DNA of 64,000 nt, from NCBI GenBank assembly GCA_015499995.1, contig JADNRV010000008.1:558001-622000 (forward strand), read 5' to 3'. The notes under the pieces are model-generated. The model made no database searches. It was given only the letters and a program-made list of their open reading frames with translations, and was not told the origin of the DNA. Both the position numbers and the translations under genes were made by a program. Shown piece after piece: positions 34,784 to 45,941 of the stretch (its first letter is position 1; each line of letters opens with the position of its first letter). Source of the stretch: Flammula alnicola. Its lineage: Eukaryota; Basidiomycota; Agaricomycetes; Agaricales; Strophariaceae.

Positions 34784-35827
34784 TTAATATAAAATTGTAT
34801 TCATCCGGCGAAGCGTGTATCCTTCAAATAGCGAGTGGTAAAGGGCTGGCCAATCGCGAGGGGTCGTAATTCGCAAGGCGACGGATATTATGCTGTAGAG
34901 CTTGTGTTGGATCATCAGCACAACATAAATTACTATACAATAGCCAAAGCCAGCCAGCCGCCACAATCGCTGATATCCTGTAACGACCAGGACATCCTTT
35001 CCGTAGTAGGGATTCGCCCGATTCATAAAACCATTGAGGTCGTATATGAGGAGGAGGAATGCGATTGACAGGAACTGCGAGATGACAAACGCAGTTCGAG
35101 TCTTGTGCGTTGGTCGTGGTGGTATGTGGGCAGTCGGTTCATGGGTAAAGTTCACCCTGCGAGGGTTCCCCCAGACGATAATTCCCCACCACAGACGCGA
35201 CAGGAATGGGGCTTCGGAAATGTTCTCTTTCTGGCCGACGAGTCGAAGTTCTTTCTGTGGATTGCAGAGAAGGATGTCGGTCGATGCGAATAATACTATC
35301 ATGAGTATCCGGGAGCTCATTCCTCTCTCGGTCATCCCCAAATGCAGGAAGTCCATCCTGGTGTATATCATCGCGTACGTCGCAATTGAGGTGATAACGA
35401 CGAAGAAGATCCATCGATGTGCTGAGGGTTTAATCGTGTGTGAAAGGATGCCCAAAGACTCTAAGAGAAGCCAAACAGCCAGGTTTGGTTTGGTTTTGAT
35501 TCCATGGTGGACGTTCAAGGGCTTGGAGAAGCGGAGAAAAACTGTTTCACATTTCTCGACATCAATGAATTGGCAATTTTTATGTTTGGTTGGCAGCGCC
35601 CAAGCTGCGAGGTTGATCTGGCCAAGATTGGGACGCCCTGGCAGGGGCGCCGTCGATGACATGTTGACCGCGAAGACCGACACGAAATCCCGTTGTCTCA
35701 AGGATTGTCTTGAAGTGGCATACGGGAGAGGGCTAGAATTCCAAATAGATGGATGAGTCTGTACCTTTGAGATTTGGCTGAGATGGGGACTATAAGTCCT
35801 GGACGCGGTCGAAGGAAGTTGTGGCAA
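34784..35827 (-). pseudogene. Wax-synthase-like membrane protein, copy B, lacking its 3' exon
   Basis: A 347-codon open frame that matches the first exon of the family more distantly than copies A and C: 'KENISEAPFLSRLWWGIIVWGNPRRVNFTHEP', 'PTHKTRTAFVISQ', 'ITTPRDWPALYHSLFEGYTLRR'. It contains several hydrophobic segments. Right after YTLRR the frame ends with MNTILY and a stop at an A/T-rich junction near 34790. The WGRTWHQMF motif and the whole second exon, with the membrane His of SGLIHP, are missing. The sequence beyond the junction is the upstream flank shared by copies A and C, so the 3' end was lost by recombination. The open frame suggests the loss is recent or the truncated protein is tolerated. 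The true start may be an internal Met; the first 50 codons look like leader sequence. Confidence 0.7.
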
Positions 35828-35924
35828 GTCGTTGCTGACATGCTGAGGTCGTCACTTGCATGCTGATGATACACGTTACAGATGTCATGACGGCGGATCT
35901 TTTACGTCTCACACAAATACGACC

Positions 35925-36625
35925 ATGTTCAAACCTGCTGCCAGAACCCTCCTCGCGTCTTCCTTTCGATCTGCAGCACTGCGAAGCGCGTTTAATCGCA
36001 TCCCAGCTAGAACGGTCGTCACATTGAAAGAAATAAAAGTAAGTAGGTCGCTTTAACTCCAATCATCATCGCAGATAAGTATGCTGACCTTGAGATGAAT
36101 ACTCTTTCCAATAGTACACGGCCACTGCTTCGGCGACAGGCGCAGGACGCAATGGCTCGGTGAGCTCAAACGGCTTGGAGCTTAACCTTGCATTGCCCAA
36201 AGAACTCGGAGGAACTGGGAAAGGCGAGAACCCAGAACAACTGTTCGCAATGGGTTATTCCGGTATGTATCAGAACTCTGGCTCACTCGGGCACCTGCAC
36301 GAAATTCACTTGATTTCTTTCTAGCTTGCCTGCTTGGGGCCATTCAAGCAATGGCTAGGAAACTTGGCAAGGAAGAGATGGGGAAGAATGCGGTCGTTCG
36401 CACTAGTGTTCACCTTGGACAACCCACTGACCTCCCGGGCTTCGGACTCTCTGTGGATATCAAGGTTGAAGGCGTTGATGAGGAACTTCTCAAGGCTGGA
36501 CACGACGTAAGTCAGGAGCCTTACAGTGCCGTTCGAATGCTAATCGTATGCGTGATTTTTTCCAGTTCTGCCCATACAGTCGCGCCTTGACAAAAGGAGC
36601 CGTCGTGAATGTTTCCACTGCATAA
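35925..36625 (+). CDS. Organic hydroperoxide resistance protein, Ohr/OsmC family, mitochondrial
   Basis: Thiol peroxidase that detoxifies organic hydroperoxides; fungal members are usually mitochondrial. Four exons (35925-36038, 36115-36262, 36325-36506, 36566-36625) join to 167 codons. The first 30 residues form a basic, Ser/Ala/Arg-rich presequence (MFKPAARTLLASSFRSAALR) suggesting import into mitochondria. The mature protein begins 'YTATASATGAGRNGSVSSN' and 'LNLALPKELGGTGKGENPEQLFAMGY', the Ohr signature. The peroxidatic Cys is in GYSACLLGAI and the resolving Cys in FCPYSRAL near the C-terminus, the usual spacing. Exon phases agree at every junction and nothing appears damaged. Confidence 0.94.
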
Positions 36626-36962
36626 ACATGGAATTGCTTATGTTCGTCCAACCACTGGACAATTGTAATAGTATCTTATAGATCCTTTTCTCGCGTTGCG
36701 CATGGTTTGGCCCAGGAGGATTCATTATTCAACAATTCAAACAGGATTCTTTACTCTAGAAAACCATGCAATGACGTCACTAGGCGCAGAGTATGCTAGT
36801 TGGGTCAGATAGGCTCGCCTCAACGTTTTACTGACATCTCGTCGCATATTCAATTTGCACTAGGTTGTATAGTCTTATAATTTACCTAAACAGATTACAT
36901 ATATACTGATTAATTACGATTATAGATATGCACTTGTTCTGACAGTCCAGATCCTGTAGGAG
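36626..36962. other. Convergent 3' region between the Ohr and F-box genes
   Basis: About 340 bp between two convergent genes, AT-rich, with no recognisable gene; presumably both 3' UTRs. Confidence 0.45.
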
Positions 36963-38261
36963 TCATCCACAGCTAATGCTCAACTCCACGGCGGGGGTAA
37001 GCCATTGTGTCAGAGCCAATTTCAGTCTGTCAATGCCACCGAGTGCGCTCTCCTCAATGCAGGTATCGTAAATACGGCACTTCTTCAGTAACGGAATAAT
37101 GACCCGGTTTTCGTGTAAACGGAGAGCATAGAGGACATTGGCGGACACCAACGATATGTCCAATATTTCAAGGGCTGGAGTGAGTTCGAGTAGTGCGCGT
37201 AAATCGCCAGACGAGTGTGTGGTTGCCATACGGACGACAAGCGCCTTCAGACGACAGGGTGTGTCGGAACGAGAAATCATGGAGATGAGGGTCGCTAACG
37301 GCATATTTCCGTCAATCTCCAGTACTTCGATAGCAGGGACTGTAATTCTGTCGAGGAAGCCAATATAAGAATAATGGAAACAGTCGGAGAGCCTGAGTTT
37401 ACGGAGACGGGGAAGAATGATGGGGGGGAATGAGAAAGAAACTCCAAGCATATCCGCACAAAGTATGAGCGTCTCCAAGAAAGGAGACGCAAGGACTTGC
37501 TGGAGTTCGTGAATGGCGAGTCTGCTTGACGAATGATCCTTGTAATAAACCAGTTGAGAAAATGGCAACTTTATTGTATGATTGTCGGCCAAATTCAGAT
37601 CAAGCTCAACTTCTCGAAGTTTAGGGGCAACTTCGAAGGCATCGAACTGTAGGGGTGAAAACGTGGTGCTAGCCCTTCCTGCGTATGTAGTGACCGTCAA
37701 AGCCCGGAGCGTTGGAAGGCGCCTTTTGATCGGTTCAAATGCGGCCAGTGTAGCAAAAGATGCGTACACGGTGACATATTGCCATCTTTCGCAATGTCGC
37801 AGAAGGAGATTGATAATAGGGTGTGTACTGTGCTCGAACTGGTGTGAAAAGTAAAAGTATATGTCGAGCGGTGCCTCCCCCGTTCGTCGGAGTAGCTCCT
37901 TCAGGACGTCGAGTTGGAACTGGTTATCAGGCGTCTTTCGGACCAATGGCAAATGGTTCCAGAGAGAGGGAAGGGATAGGGCGATGGCTCTCCAAGATCG
38001 ACACACTTGGGAAACTGCCCATGGGAGGTCTTTGCTGCTGGGCCAGTTTTGCGCGGAGTCAGGGTAGATTTGCAAACACGGTGAGAGCCAGACAAATATC
38101 TCCCGCAAAAGTTCGGAAGGCAGGCGTCGCATTGGTGACAGGACCCTAATATGTTGAGAGATGAATGTCAGGGCTTTTTGCACCTTACGCTGCTTGACGT
38201 CCCTCCGCCAACGGCTGTCCAAGTCGTCAATCTCCTCAAACAGTATGTCCTCGGCGTCCAT
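36963..38261 (-). CDS. F-box domain protein, paralogue of the gene at 30815-32967
   Basis: A 432-codon frame from MDAEDILFEEIDDLDSRWRR to ISCG. The F-box is 'RRLPSELLREIFVWLSP', followed by 'LPWAVSQVCRSWRAIALSLPSLWNHLPLV', nearly identical to its paralogue, then 'LKELLRRTGEAPLDIYFYF', 'FEVAPKLREVELDLNL' and leucine-rich repeats. Presumed SCF ubiquitin-ligase substrate receptor. The frame stays open upstream of the chosen Met and encodes 'LKLPDSPTPHLLWSNHAPPSDSEITLI', which matches the paralogue's N-terminus, so the real start is probably further upstream (at least to about 38436, where a 51-nt GTGAAT...TTTTCAG intron can be drawn); I could not find a convincing ATG there. The paralogue's extra 3' exons are not evident here. 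Confidence 0.75.
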   Translation of the reverse strand: MDAEDILFEEIDDLDSRWRRDVKQRKVQKALTFISQHIRVLSPMRRLPSELLREIFVWLSPCLQIYPDSAQNWPSSKDLPWAVSQVCRSWRAIALSLPSLWNHLPLVRKTPDNQFQLDVLKELLRRTGEAPLDIYFYFSHQFEHSTHPIINLLLRHCERWQYVTVYASFATLAAFEPIKRRLPTLRALTVTTYAGRASTTFSPLQFDAFEVAPKLREVELDLNLADNHTIKLPFSQLVYYKDHSSSRLAIHELQQVLASPFLETLILCADMLGVSFSFPPIILPRLRKLRLSDCFHYSYIGFLDRITVPAIEVLEIDGNMPLATLISMISRSDTPCRLKALVVRMATTHSSGDLRALLELTPALEILDISLVSANVLYALRLHENRVIIPLLKKCRIYDTCIEESALGGIDRLKLALTQWLTPAVELSISCG

Positions 38262-39367
38262 GATGGCCTTGCGGATGAGGGTAATCTCAGAGTCAGAAGG
38301 TGGCGCGTGGTTCGACCACAGGAGGTGTGGCGTCGGTGAATCTGGGAGTTTGAGCCCATAACCATTCCACAGGAAAGGAAGAATCTTGTCTTCAGCGGCC
38401 TTTAGAAGATTTGATGAGCGAGGCAGAGTGGTCGAATCTGAAAAGCACGCACCGCTAATAATTTGAACATTGCAAGAGGGGTATTCACCTAGTATAACCT
38501 GAGGGCCACAAGGGGCCAGAGATTCGATAACGGGTTTTTAAAGCGTGGACAGTTATGTTCTATTTGGTGGCTGTGGGCGCATTGCACTGCCGGGCATCGC
38601 CGCACACTGTCACTTGAGAAAGTCAACTATACTTAGTGCATGGAATCAGAGTTGTCGGTAGATAGCGGAAATTGTAGGGAGGATAAGAAGAACCGATTCG
38701 AGTCCAAAAGGCAAGGTCGAAGGGTGTTGGAATTATGATGAATATAGTAAGTACTAGTACTTACTGGTCAAGTAAGTATACTCGACCTGTTCAGACTTGC
38801 TTCAAATTCCAAGGTTATCAAGATCTGTTAAAAATTCTTCTTTGTGCGTTCAAAATAGAGGTGCTGCTATCACACACCTACGAATGTTGGTCCTCATAAA
38901 GCGGGACGATGGTGGTGCGATCAAGCCTGTCAACAACTTTTTCGACGCACACTGTGATTCCGGACTTACGTTAGCAGACTGTTGTCATTCCTCCGCGATG
39001 GCGTGTGAACCAAACAAATGGTCACTTTCCGCCTTTGCCGTCGGAAGCCTTTCCCCATTCTCCACCCCGCAATCAGGCGCCCGACTTCAAGTTCGAGAAA
39101 AATATCACCCGCATAGGTTCAAGATTAGTACGAGATGTCTAGGCTCGTACTACAAATAAACTCACTTAATAACTGCCTGGAGTTTTATTCGACAGTCCAG
39201 AGTCAGGGTCATCTTTAGACTCCGAGGATGTCTCTAAAGTCGAACAACGCCTCGAGCCCGTTTTTGACGGGTCATAATTCTCTATAAATTTCAGCGCCCA
39301 ACCAACTCCGATCGCAGCTTTGAAATCACTCAACTACCACCACTTTCTACCCAAACTTTTCACTTGA
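38262..39367. other. Intergenic region with a 20-bp palindrome
   Basis: About 1.1 kb between two divergently transcribed genes. The first 170 bp probably belong to the 5' end of the F-box gene. Further on is the perfect palindrome at 38746-38765. A 120-codon open frame at 38797-39159 has no motif. The last 100 bp include a TATA-like 'tctataaattt' near 39281 that could serve the gene starting at 39368. Confidence 0.45.
38746..38765. repeat. Perfect 20-bp palindrome
   Basis: AGTAAGTACT followed at once by its reverse complement AGTACTTACT. A third GTAAGTA word occurs 8 nt downstream (38772). Could be a dimeric transcription-factor site or chance in an AT-rich region. Confidence 0.7.
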
Positions 39368-40328
39368 ATGCAGATGTCCCAGCTGAAAGACGACCACAAA
39401 GTTGTTCTGCCATACGAATTGGAACGTGACATCTTTGAGCTTGCTGCCAGGGCATTTCCAGGGTATGCTCTCGAACTGGCCACAATCTCTAGATATGTAC
39501 AACAATGGTACGTTAATCGTTATAAATTTCGTGAAGGAATTACAGGCTGATTTGTCGTGGGCTGTCGACAGGACGGAAGCCTTGATATATGAGACCGTCG
39601 TGCTGGAATCACCACTTGCGACCGACCTCTTTCTACGAACATTCGATGCTCGACCTCCGAGCTTCTTCGCAAAGAACGTCAAACGGTTGTATTTAACCGA
39701 GGTCGTCTCCTTTTACGAGGCACAGAGGATTTTAGCACGGTGCACAGGCGTAACGGAGGCCACTTGCTGGGTCTACCCTCACAGCTTCAAGGACAATCTT
39801 CTCCCACAGCTCCCTACCCACGACCTACAACGACTTTCCATTCCTCTTGAAGCTCTGTGGGGTATGTCCCCCCTCTTGCCACATTTTACGGCCAGCTTGT
39901 TTCCCAACCTATCCCATCTCGAGATTGTCAACCCACCTGCTGTACATCCGACCCTGCAAATTGACTGGGATGGCCTCGTTGCACTTCCACGCCTGACACA
40001 CCTCGCACTTGGGGAGCTGTGTTACGACAACCATGCCTACTTCATTCCACCTCTTGGACGACTCCTAGATGAATGCCAGCAGCTCAAAGGTTTGGTTCTT
40101 CTTACGTGTGACAAGCTATTCATAGACGCTCTCCGGAAGTCTGGAATAGACACCGATTTCAGGGTTCTCGTTCAGCCCGAATTCCACTGCGCAGTTACGA
40201 TATCTGAGCACTGGAAAGGTGTGAGGCAAGGAGGCCCAGACTTTTGGAATATGGCCGAGAGTTTGTTGCAACTTGCCCAAACATGCAGTACGTGTATTCA
40301 CATCGTGTTCGATCCTTTATTTGACTGA
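39368..40328 (+). CDS. F-box-like orphan protein, basidiomycete family
   Basis: Member of a very common basidiomycete family of unknown function that opens with 'LPYELERDIFELAARAFPG.ALELATISRYVQQW', an F-box-like helix bundle, followed by '.EALIYETVVL'. Exon 1 (39368-39507) joins exon 2 (from 39572) across a 64-nt intron; the Trp codon is split TG|G. The body has leucine-rich segments (LPTHDLQRLSIPLEALW, LFPNLSHLEIVNPPAVHP, LPRLTHLALGEL) ending in 'GPDFWNMAESLL'. The unspliced frame stops at 40328; an intron at 40288-40344 is also possible and would end the protein at 40409. A substrate-adaptor role in ubiquitination is inferred only from the F-box-like start. Confidence 0.75.
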
Positions 40329-40492
40329 CATCCGACGGTTGTAGGAGATCACACCGAATGCGCACCGCGACAGAGCCACAATTCTTCCCTCAGCTTGATC
40401 CAATCCTAAATTATTCAATGGTTCTGGAGAACCCGAACATCTAGAGCTCACTACTATGAATATCAATCCTATTTATAATCTACCTACTATTT

Positions 40493-41242
40493 TTATACCC
40501 GCTCCATTCTCTTTATTACAACCTCTCTTACTCCAGAAACCCAGTCATCCCAACATACGGAAAGAATCGCGCTATCGCGTCCATTGCCCTCCCCCCTCTT
40601 CTCACTCACTGGTTTTCCCTCCTTACCAACAGGGAGCACCCACGTCCACCGCATCACCCCTTCCTTCACAAAGCCCATCTTCTCCGCAGCCGCAATACTC
40701 GCCACATTAAATGGATTTGCGGACCACGTCACGCGTCTGAACCCCAGCCCGCCCTGCGACGGAACGTCGAGGACATACTTCAACAGCAACCCGATGGCAT
40801 TGGTCGACACGAACGTCCGCTGGAACTCGGTCAGGATTATGACCGGTCCAATCTCGAGCGAGAGGTTTTGTGGCGAGCCGTGAAGCCACCCGATGGCGCC
40901 AGCGATGCGCCCCGCGATCCTCGCGTCGTCGCTTGGTTTTGTTTTATCGACGATGGCGAATAGTACGCAGCCGGTGTCTTGTCGGACGAAGTCGAGGAAC
41001 CAGAGGAAGGAGTCGAAGGTGGGCCATGATCCTGGAAGATATTTTACAAGGACGGCTTGGTCTTTGGCGAAGGGAGTGTAGAAGGGCTCTCCGTGTATGG
41101 CAGGGTTAAAAGGGATGAGTTGGACGCGTTTTGTCTCGAGCAGTGGTGGAACAGGAATGCTGCTGTTGATCACGTATGGATCTTGGAACGAAATGGCGGC
41201 TGTGGCGATGTCTGGCGCCTTGTACGAGTTGATAAATGACAT
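40493..41242 (-). CDS. GNAT-family acetyltransferase, RimJ/RimL type
   Basis: A 249-codon single-exon protein of the GCN5-related N-acetyltransferase superfamily. Seen: the opening 'LETKRVQLIPFNPAIHGEPF', the beta-4 strand 'GAIGWLHGSPQNLSLEIGPVIILTEFQRTFVSTNAIGLLLKYVLD' (the family's acetyl-CoA-binding loop region) and 'LGFRRVTWSANPFNVASIAAAEKMGFVKEGVMRWTWVLP', the classical NxxSxxxxEKxGF motif. Fungal members of this group are mostly uncharacterised; small-molecule or protein N-terminal acetylation is possible but not shown. The start is the first ATG in the frame. It is divergent from nothing nearby; the region to 41627 is non-coding. Confidence 0.9.
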   Translation of the reverse strand: MSFINSYKAPDIATAAISFQDPYVINSSIPVPPLLETKRVQLIPFNPAIHGEPFYTPFAKDQAVLVKYLPGSWPTFDSFLWFLDFVRQDTGCVLFAIVDKTKPSDDARIAGRIAGAIGWLHGSPQNLSLEIGPVIILTEFQRTFVSTNAIGLLLKYVLDVPSQGGLGFRRVTWSANPFNVASIAAAEKMGFVKEGVMRWTWVLPVGKEGKPVSEKRGEGNGRDSAILSVCWDDWVSGVREVVIKRMERV

Positions 41243-41627
41243 TTTGTTGAGGGGATTTAATCACTGATATTCCAGAGTACGATATGTAGTGCTTAAAGTT
41301 GAATATGACTCATGGTTCTCCCCAAGTTCTCCCACCATACTACTGGGTATATGATCTTCCCAGGCCGTTGTATTCGCTGAGCGGGATAATCTGCGTCGGC
41401 TCGCTTATGCTTAGTGATGGTATATACTTAATAATAATGTACATGTTTCAAAATTCCGAATACACCATCATCGATTGCCATTCCAACACCTCCACGGCGA
41501 GAGCCCATTCATAAGTATACGATAAGAAAAGTCACCAAAATATTATAGTAAATAGTAGAAAGAAATGAGCCCTAAAGGAAAAAAAAGTATGAAAAAAAGG
41601 ACGCCGACGATCATATATGTATAGTCC
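41243..41627. other. Interval between the GNAT gene and the Mios gene
   Basis: About 385 bp holding the GNAT promoter and the Mios 3' UTR. No further structure seen. Confidence 0.45.
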
Positions 41628-44600
41628 TCAAAACTCTTCGGCGCATCGACAATCACAATCAGCTACAGGACAAACATCATGGGTTCTCCCTGCATCTTCG
41701 CCTAGGAACCATTCAAGAATGTGGACAGCATGTCCTCCGTGGCGGCAGGTCTGGCATATGACAATGGCGTCGTCGAAGGTATCTGGATTTAATGCAATGT
41801 CAATTTGCACAAAATGAGGGCCAATCTACAAGAACTAACCTCGATGGTGGGTGTACCCAAGGTCAACTTCACGTGCTGCATCGTGTACAATCGACAGTGT
41901 CATCAAGCATACAGAACACCTCGGCAGCTCGCGACTACAACTCTCGCATGCGGTAGGCTAGAAAAATAGTAAGGATACTTGATTAAACAAGGCAGAGAAT
42001 ATGAATGACTGACTCGTGCTTTCTGTTGTGCAGCAAGCAAGACCCCCGTATTGCGGACGGGCTTGCTACAGTAATGACACCGTATCAGAATCTGCCTTGG
42101 TGCCCAGTCTTCAGGAACTGTACCGCCCGTCTGCATTCCTCCTTGCAGCAGTTGACCTCGTTCAATGTCAAAACCAACACGAAGATGATGAAGCTTGAAA
42201 CCATCCAGCAAGTCTCGGTACGTTTCCAGCCACCTCTCCGCTCTCCTATCTTTGAACTTCTGTGGGCACACATACGAGCTGAGGATGGCTGCTGACTGTA
42301 CGTCGCCTGTGCGATCCACGTACGCCTGGAGGATGTTCATTCCAGTAGGTGTCAGACCTGTGACGACGAGGGCGTCGACATCGCCGTGCAGGCAGGCATG
42401 TTCGACTGTACGTCGGAGGTAAGAGGAGAGAGTTTTGTCGTCGAGGAACTGGAAGGCGATGATGAGGCGCTCGCGGAAGGGAATAACTTCTTCGTCGAGG
42501 ACCTCGCCCCAATCTCCCATAGCAAGATGCGTCAGCATCATTCTGAAATATGGGTCATGGAGTCGAATAATAAGACGGGCATAATGTTCTCGTATTTCGA
42601 GACCTCTCGCCGAACCAGAGTGGGTCGAAAGAGGTGCTAGAGCAGCTATTGTGCCAGACATCATCTGGTGTGTTTCATCTACAAATAATACTTAGTGCAC
42701 GTAAGATTCTCCAAGGAAATTAGGGTTACCATCGCTCCTCATGAGGAGATCAGCTGCCTTGCCAAACTGGCCAGTGAAGACCAACCAACATGCAGCCTTT
42801 GACAGCCTTCCATCCTTTTCCCACCTATAACGACACATCGTCACCTCCAAAAGTCTAAATCGAAAGAGATCAACTACTAACCGTTTGATAGAAGCCGCAA
42901 TTTCCTCCTCTCTGAGGCTCCACCCACAAACATGCAACGCAACCTGCCTCTGTACCAACTTACTCGTCGCCACAGGAGGCTTCCAGCTCCACCGATCGAT
43001 GCCTCTCCTCGCCGCCAACGTCGCTAGAGCAGCAGACCAGTTACCATGCAAGTCATCTGCGGGCGAATGGCTTCGCCGAGAAGCATGGCCTTGGTTTCCC
43101 GTGACAGGGAGGTCGAGGAGCAGCGACCGCTGGATAGCGATAGGGGTATCGTCGGACAGGTGTGATTGTGGGGTAGCGGCATCGGTTGCTGGAAAGCCCT
43201 CCCAGATGCCCATGAGGCCGTGATAGGAGAAGTCGTAGCCGTGCAGGCGCGGCGTTGGAACGCAGAGAACGTCTTGAGAATCTGTTACAAGAAAATTAGA
43301 TAAAACTTTCCAAAGAAAAAAGCACATCGACGTACGATGAATCCAAGCCCAGAGGTCAGATAGCATCTGCGTCGTCCCGTCGGATGGTTCGTGGTCATCT
43401 TGGGTAACACTGACATTCAGCTGAGGCTGTAGAACTGGGTCAATCTTACGCCTCGAAGAGGCAACAACCTGACATCCATACCTGACTCAAGCCATACCCT
43501 GCCTTAACTCTGCGTCTCATGATCATGGAGATATCATCCTGCACAACATGAGTAACACCCTGCCTCTTCGCTTCCCTGGGTTTCTGCAATGCACGCTCGA
43601 CAACACGACGCTCAACGACGGGTGGCTCGTTCGGCTCCTCAGCAGGTATCGTGTCCGTTCGCGACAGAGATCGTCTTTGCAACGCGCTGGGTTCGCCTCT
43701 TTCACTGGTTCTGTACTTGCGAACCGATGCTGGACTGTAGGTCCTCGGCTGGCCAGGTCTCGTCGCTGAAAGACCTGTGGGTTTCGCCGATAGCGCAGGA
43801 AAGCCGTCGTCATCACCTCTACCAAATAGGGGTGGTATTGCAGTAGGTACCGCTGGTAGAGGTATGTGGGGACCTGCAGAGGTTCCTGACCGACCTCGCA
43901 CCCGCGATTCCTCTCGTGATGGACCGGATCTAGAGCGAGACCCTCTTCCCTTCTCGCCGCTACCCTTGTATTTAAATGCCGCTGCTGAAGTTGGCGGATG
44001 CACAACATCCGGATTGAACTCGTCGTCGGATTCCGGGTCCTTGTAGCCTTCCAACACCTTCAATCCGAGTCCTCCTCCGATAGCAAGATCTCCCCTGGCA
44101 CTCCAAGCCACTTGCTTGGCAGTGTCATGGAAGGCATATACCTCGAGGTCTCCATCTTTATTGACTACCATGACGTTTGAAGTAAGCGATGGCGAAGGCT
44201 TGTTATGCGGAACAAGGGCAAAGGAAGCTAAGGGCCGAGGAAAATACTTCGCTGTGGGTAAGAAATCGATTTAAGAGAGAGGAACAAAAGGAATATAAAA
44301 TGAAAGCTCACTTCTACGTGTGTCCGCGAGGACAAATGCAGGTTGGGTAGGAAGTTCCAACGAAGCTGACAAACTTTCTTTAGGCGACTGCTGCAACTGA
44401 CTTTGTCGATCTCCTCCTGTCTGCCAAGGCAAGTTTGCAGCCCAAGAGCGCCTTGTGGCTCGAATAGAATCTTTCGAGCTCCTTGTTTCACCGTCTGATG
44501 ACCCCCCACCGGCAACGCTTCCTTCTACAGCATGCATCCTAGATTCTGCGAAGTCCCAGAACCGCACATAACTGGACTCTCTTTCCAGAGTAGCCAGACA

Positions 44601-45636
44601 ACCCCGTCTCGTGCTTGAAAACTCGATATTCGCGTACGCCCCTCCTGGTTTGATTCGGGCCCCGTCGGCAATGGCGTCTCGTTCTGAGAACATTAAAATA
44701 GGCTGATTGAGCCGCCGTGCGTCCCAAATGGTTATCCCTGCATCTCCAAAGCACGCGATGCGGTGAGCATCGAATGGATCTGTTGCAATGCCGTGTACTT
44801 TCGATGCAACGTTGACTGCAGAGATAGCGGGCGAGCGGAGGTCGAAAAGACGTAGCCATCGATGAGATATCCCGGCTAGCAGAAGGTGGGTAGAGGAAGG
44901 AAGGAAGGCAAGAGAGGATACGACCTCCGTGGGAGCGTGTTGTTGAAGAATTCGAGGATCGAACCTGGCTTGATTTTCCAGGCGCGGAAGAAGCGGTTGG
45001 GGTCGTGGGCGCGGAGGGGTAACGGTGTTCGGGAAAGACGCATCATTAGGGTGGGCGAGAGGAAGAGCAAGCGATGAAGCAAGCGTGCTGATATCCCAAA
45101 TGACGAGACTGGAGTCCCCGCGAACCTTATCTAGGCCGACAGCGACGTAATTGGGGTCGGCGCTACTGAAGGCGAGGGCATTGCATGAGCGAGAGTTGCG
45201 CACAGGCAGGCTCACGGAGGGTCCACTGGATAGAACACCCTTGCGTTGGGCCTGCTTGCCTGCTTCGAGACGGATAAGGTCGACTTTTCCGGTGCTGAGT
45301 CCGACTGCCATCAGGTCGTCGAAAGCGGGGTCTGGAGACCAAGCAAAGCACTAGATAAATTTCAATGGTAAGCAATGATCTCATATAATGTAGAAATGGG
45401 CACGGAAACGTTATCAAAACGAAACTCGTATATCCTCAAACCACAAAAGCTATCCGTGGTGAAAAATTAAGCAGACTCGCCTTCATAAAGTGCAAATCAT
45501 GCTGAGATGTTACATGTCGTATTTCTGGATATTCCGAGGCCCATTCGTACAGCGTAATTTGAGAACCACCTCCAACCACGAATTTGTTCTCGTGTCGGGG
45601 GTGCCAGAGAAGGCGTTTGTCGGGTTGAACCATCAT
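41628..45636 (-). CDS. sea4: GATOR2/SEACAT subunit Mios (Sea4), WD40-RING protein
   Basis: Subunit of the SEA/GATOR2 complex, which controls TORC1 at the vacuole in response to amino acids. The start at 45636 (MMVQPDKRLLWHPRHENKFVVG) opens a WD40 propeller: 'LMAVGLSTGKVDLIRLE', 'RSCNALAFSSADPNYVAVGLDKVRGDSSLVIWDI', 'HRWLRLFDLRS', 'GIATDPFDAHRIACFGDAGITIWD', 'SYVRFWDF'. A poorly conserved Ser/Arg/Pro-rich linker (about 43520-44010) follows, then the alpha-solenoid ('GHLG'-type 'WEKDGRLSKAACWLVFTGQFGKAADLLMRS', 'PYFRMMLTHLAMGDWGEVLDEE'). The C-terminus has the Mios zinc/RING signature: 'CHYCSKPV', 'CESCSRELPRCSVCLM' and 'CQTCRHGGHAVHILEWF...CPVADCDCRC', ending EEF at 41628. The gene has about eight short introns. 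It is divergent from KRS1, sharing a promoter region of about 300 bp. Confidence 0.93.
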
Positions 45637-45941
45637 TGAAGTTCGAATGATTCAAGTCTTAAACTGAAGCGAAAGTGCTCAAGATAAAGAGACAAAAATC
45701 ATAGCTTCATTTCCGAGCTATGGGAGACCTCCGCTGGGGGAAAGAGACAGCCTGAGCAGTAAGATAGTTGGTAGAACTTGGAAGCTCAGAGGAGGAGAGT
45801 CACTGGCAGCTTCGCATGACCGCGAAAACTCCCACCGGCCCGGCCTTGGAAGTCGTGTGGGAATATATTTCTATTTTCATCTCCTCATCGTGACTCGATC
45901 TGATATGGCAGGTCTTGACCAGAAAAAACTTGAAAAAGTGG
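45637..45941. promoter_or_regulatory. Shared divergent promoter region of sea4 and KRS1
   Basis: About 300 bp separate the start of the Mios gene from the first in-frame ATG of KRS1. An upstream ATG at 45905 opens a 28-codon reading frame ending at 45991, which overlaps the possible mitochondrial start of KRS1 in another frame and could modulate start choice. Confidence 0.5.
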
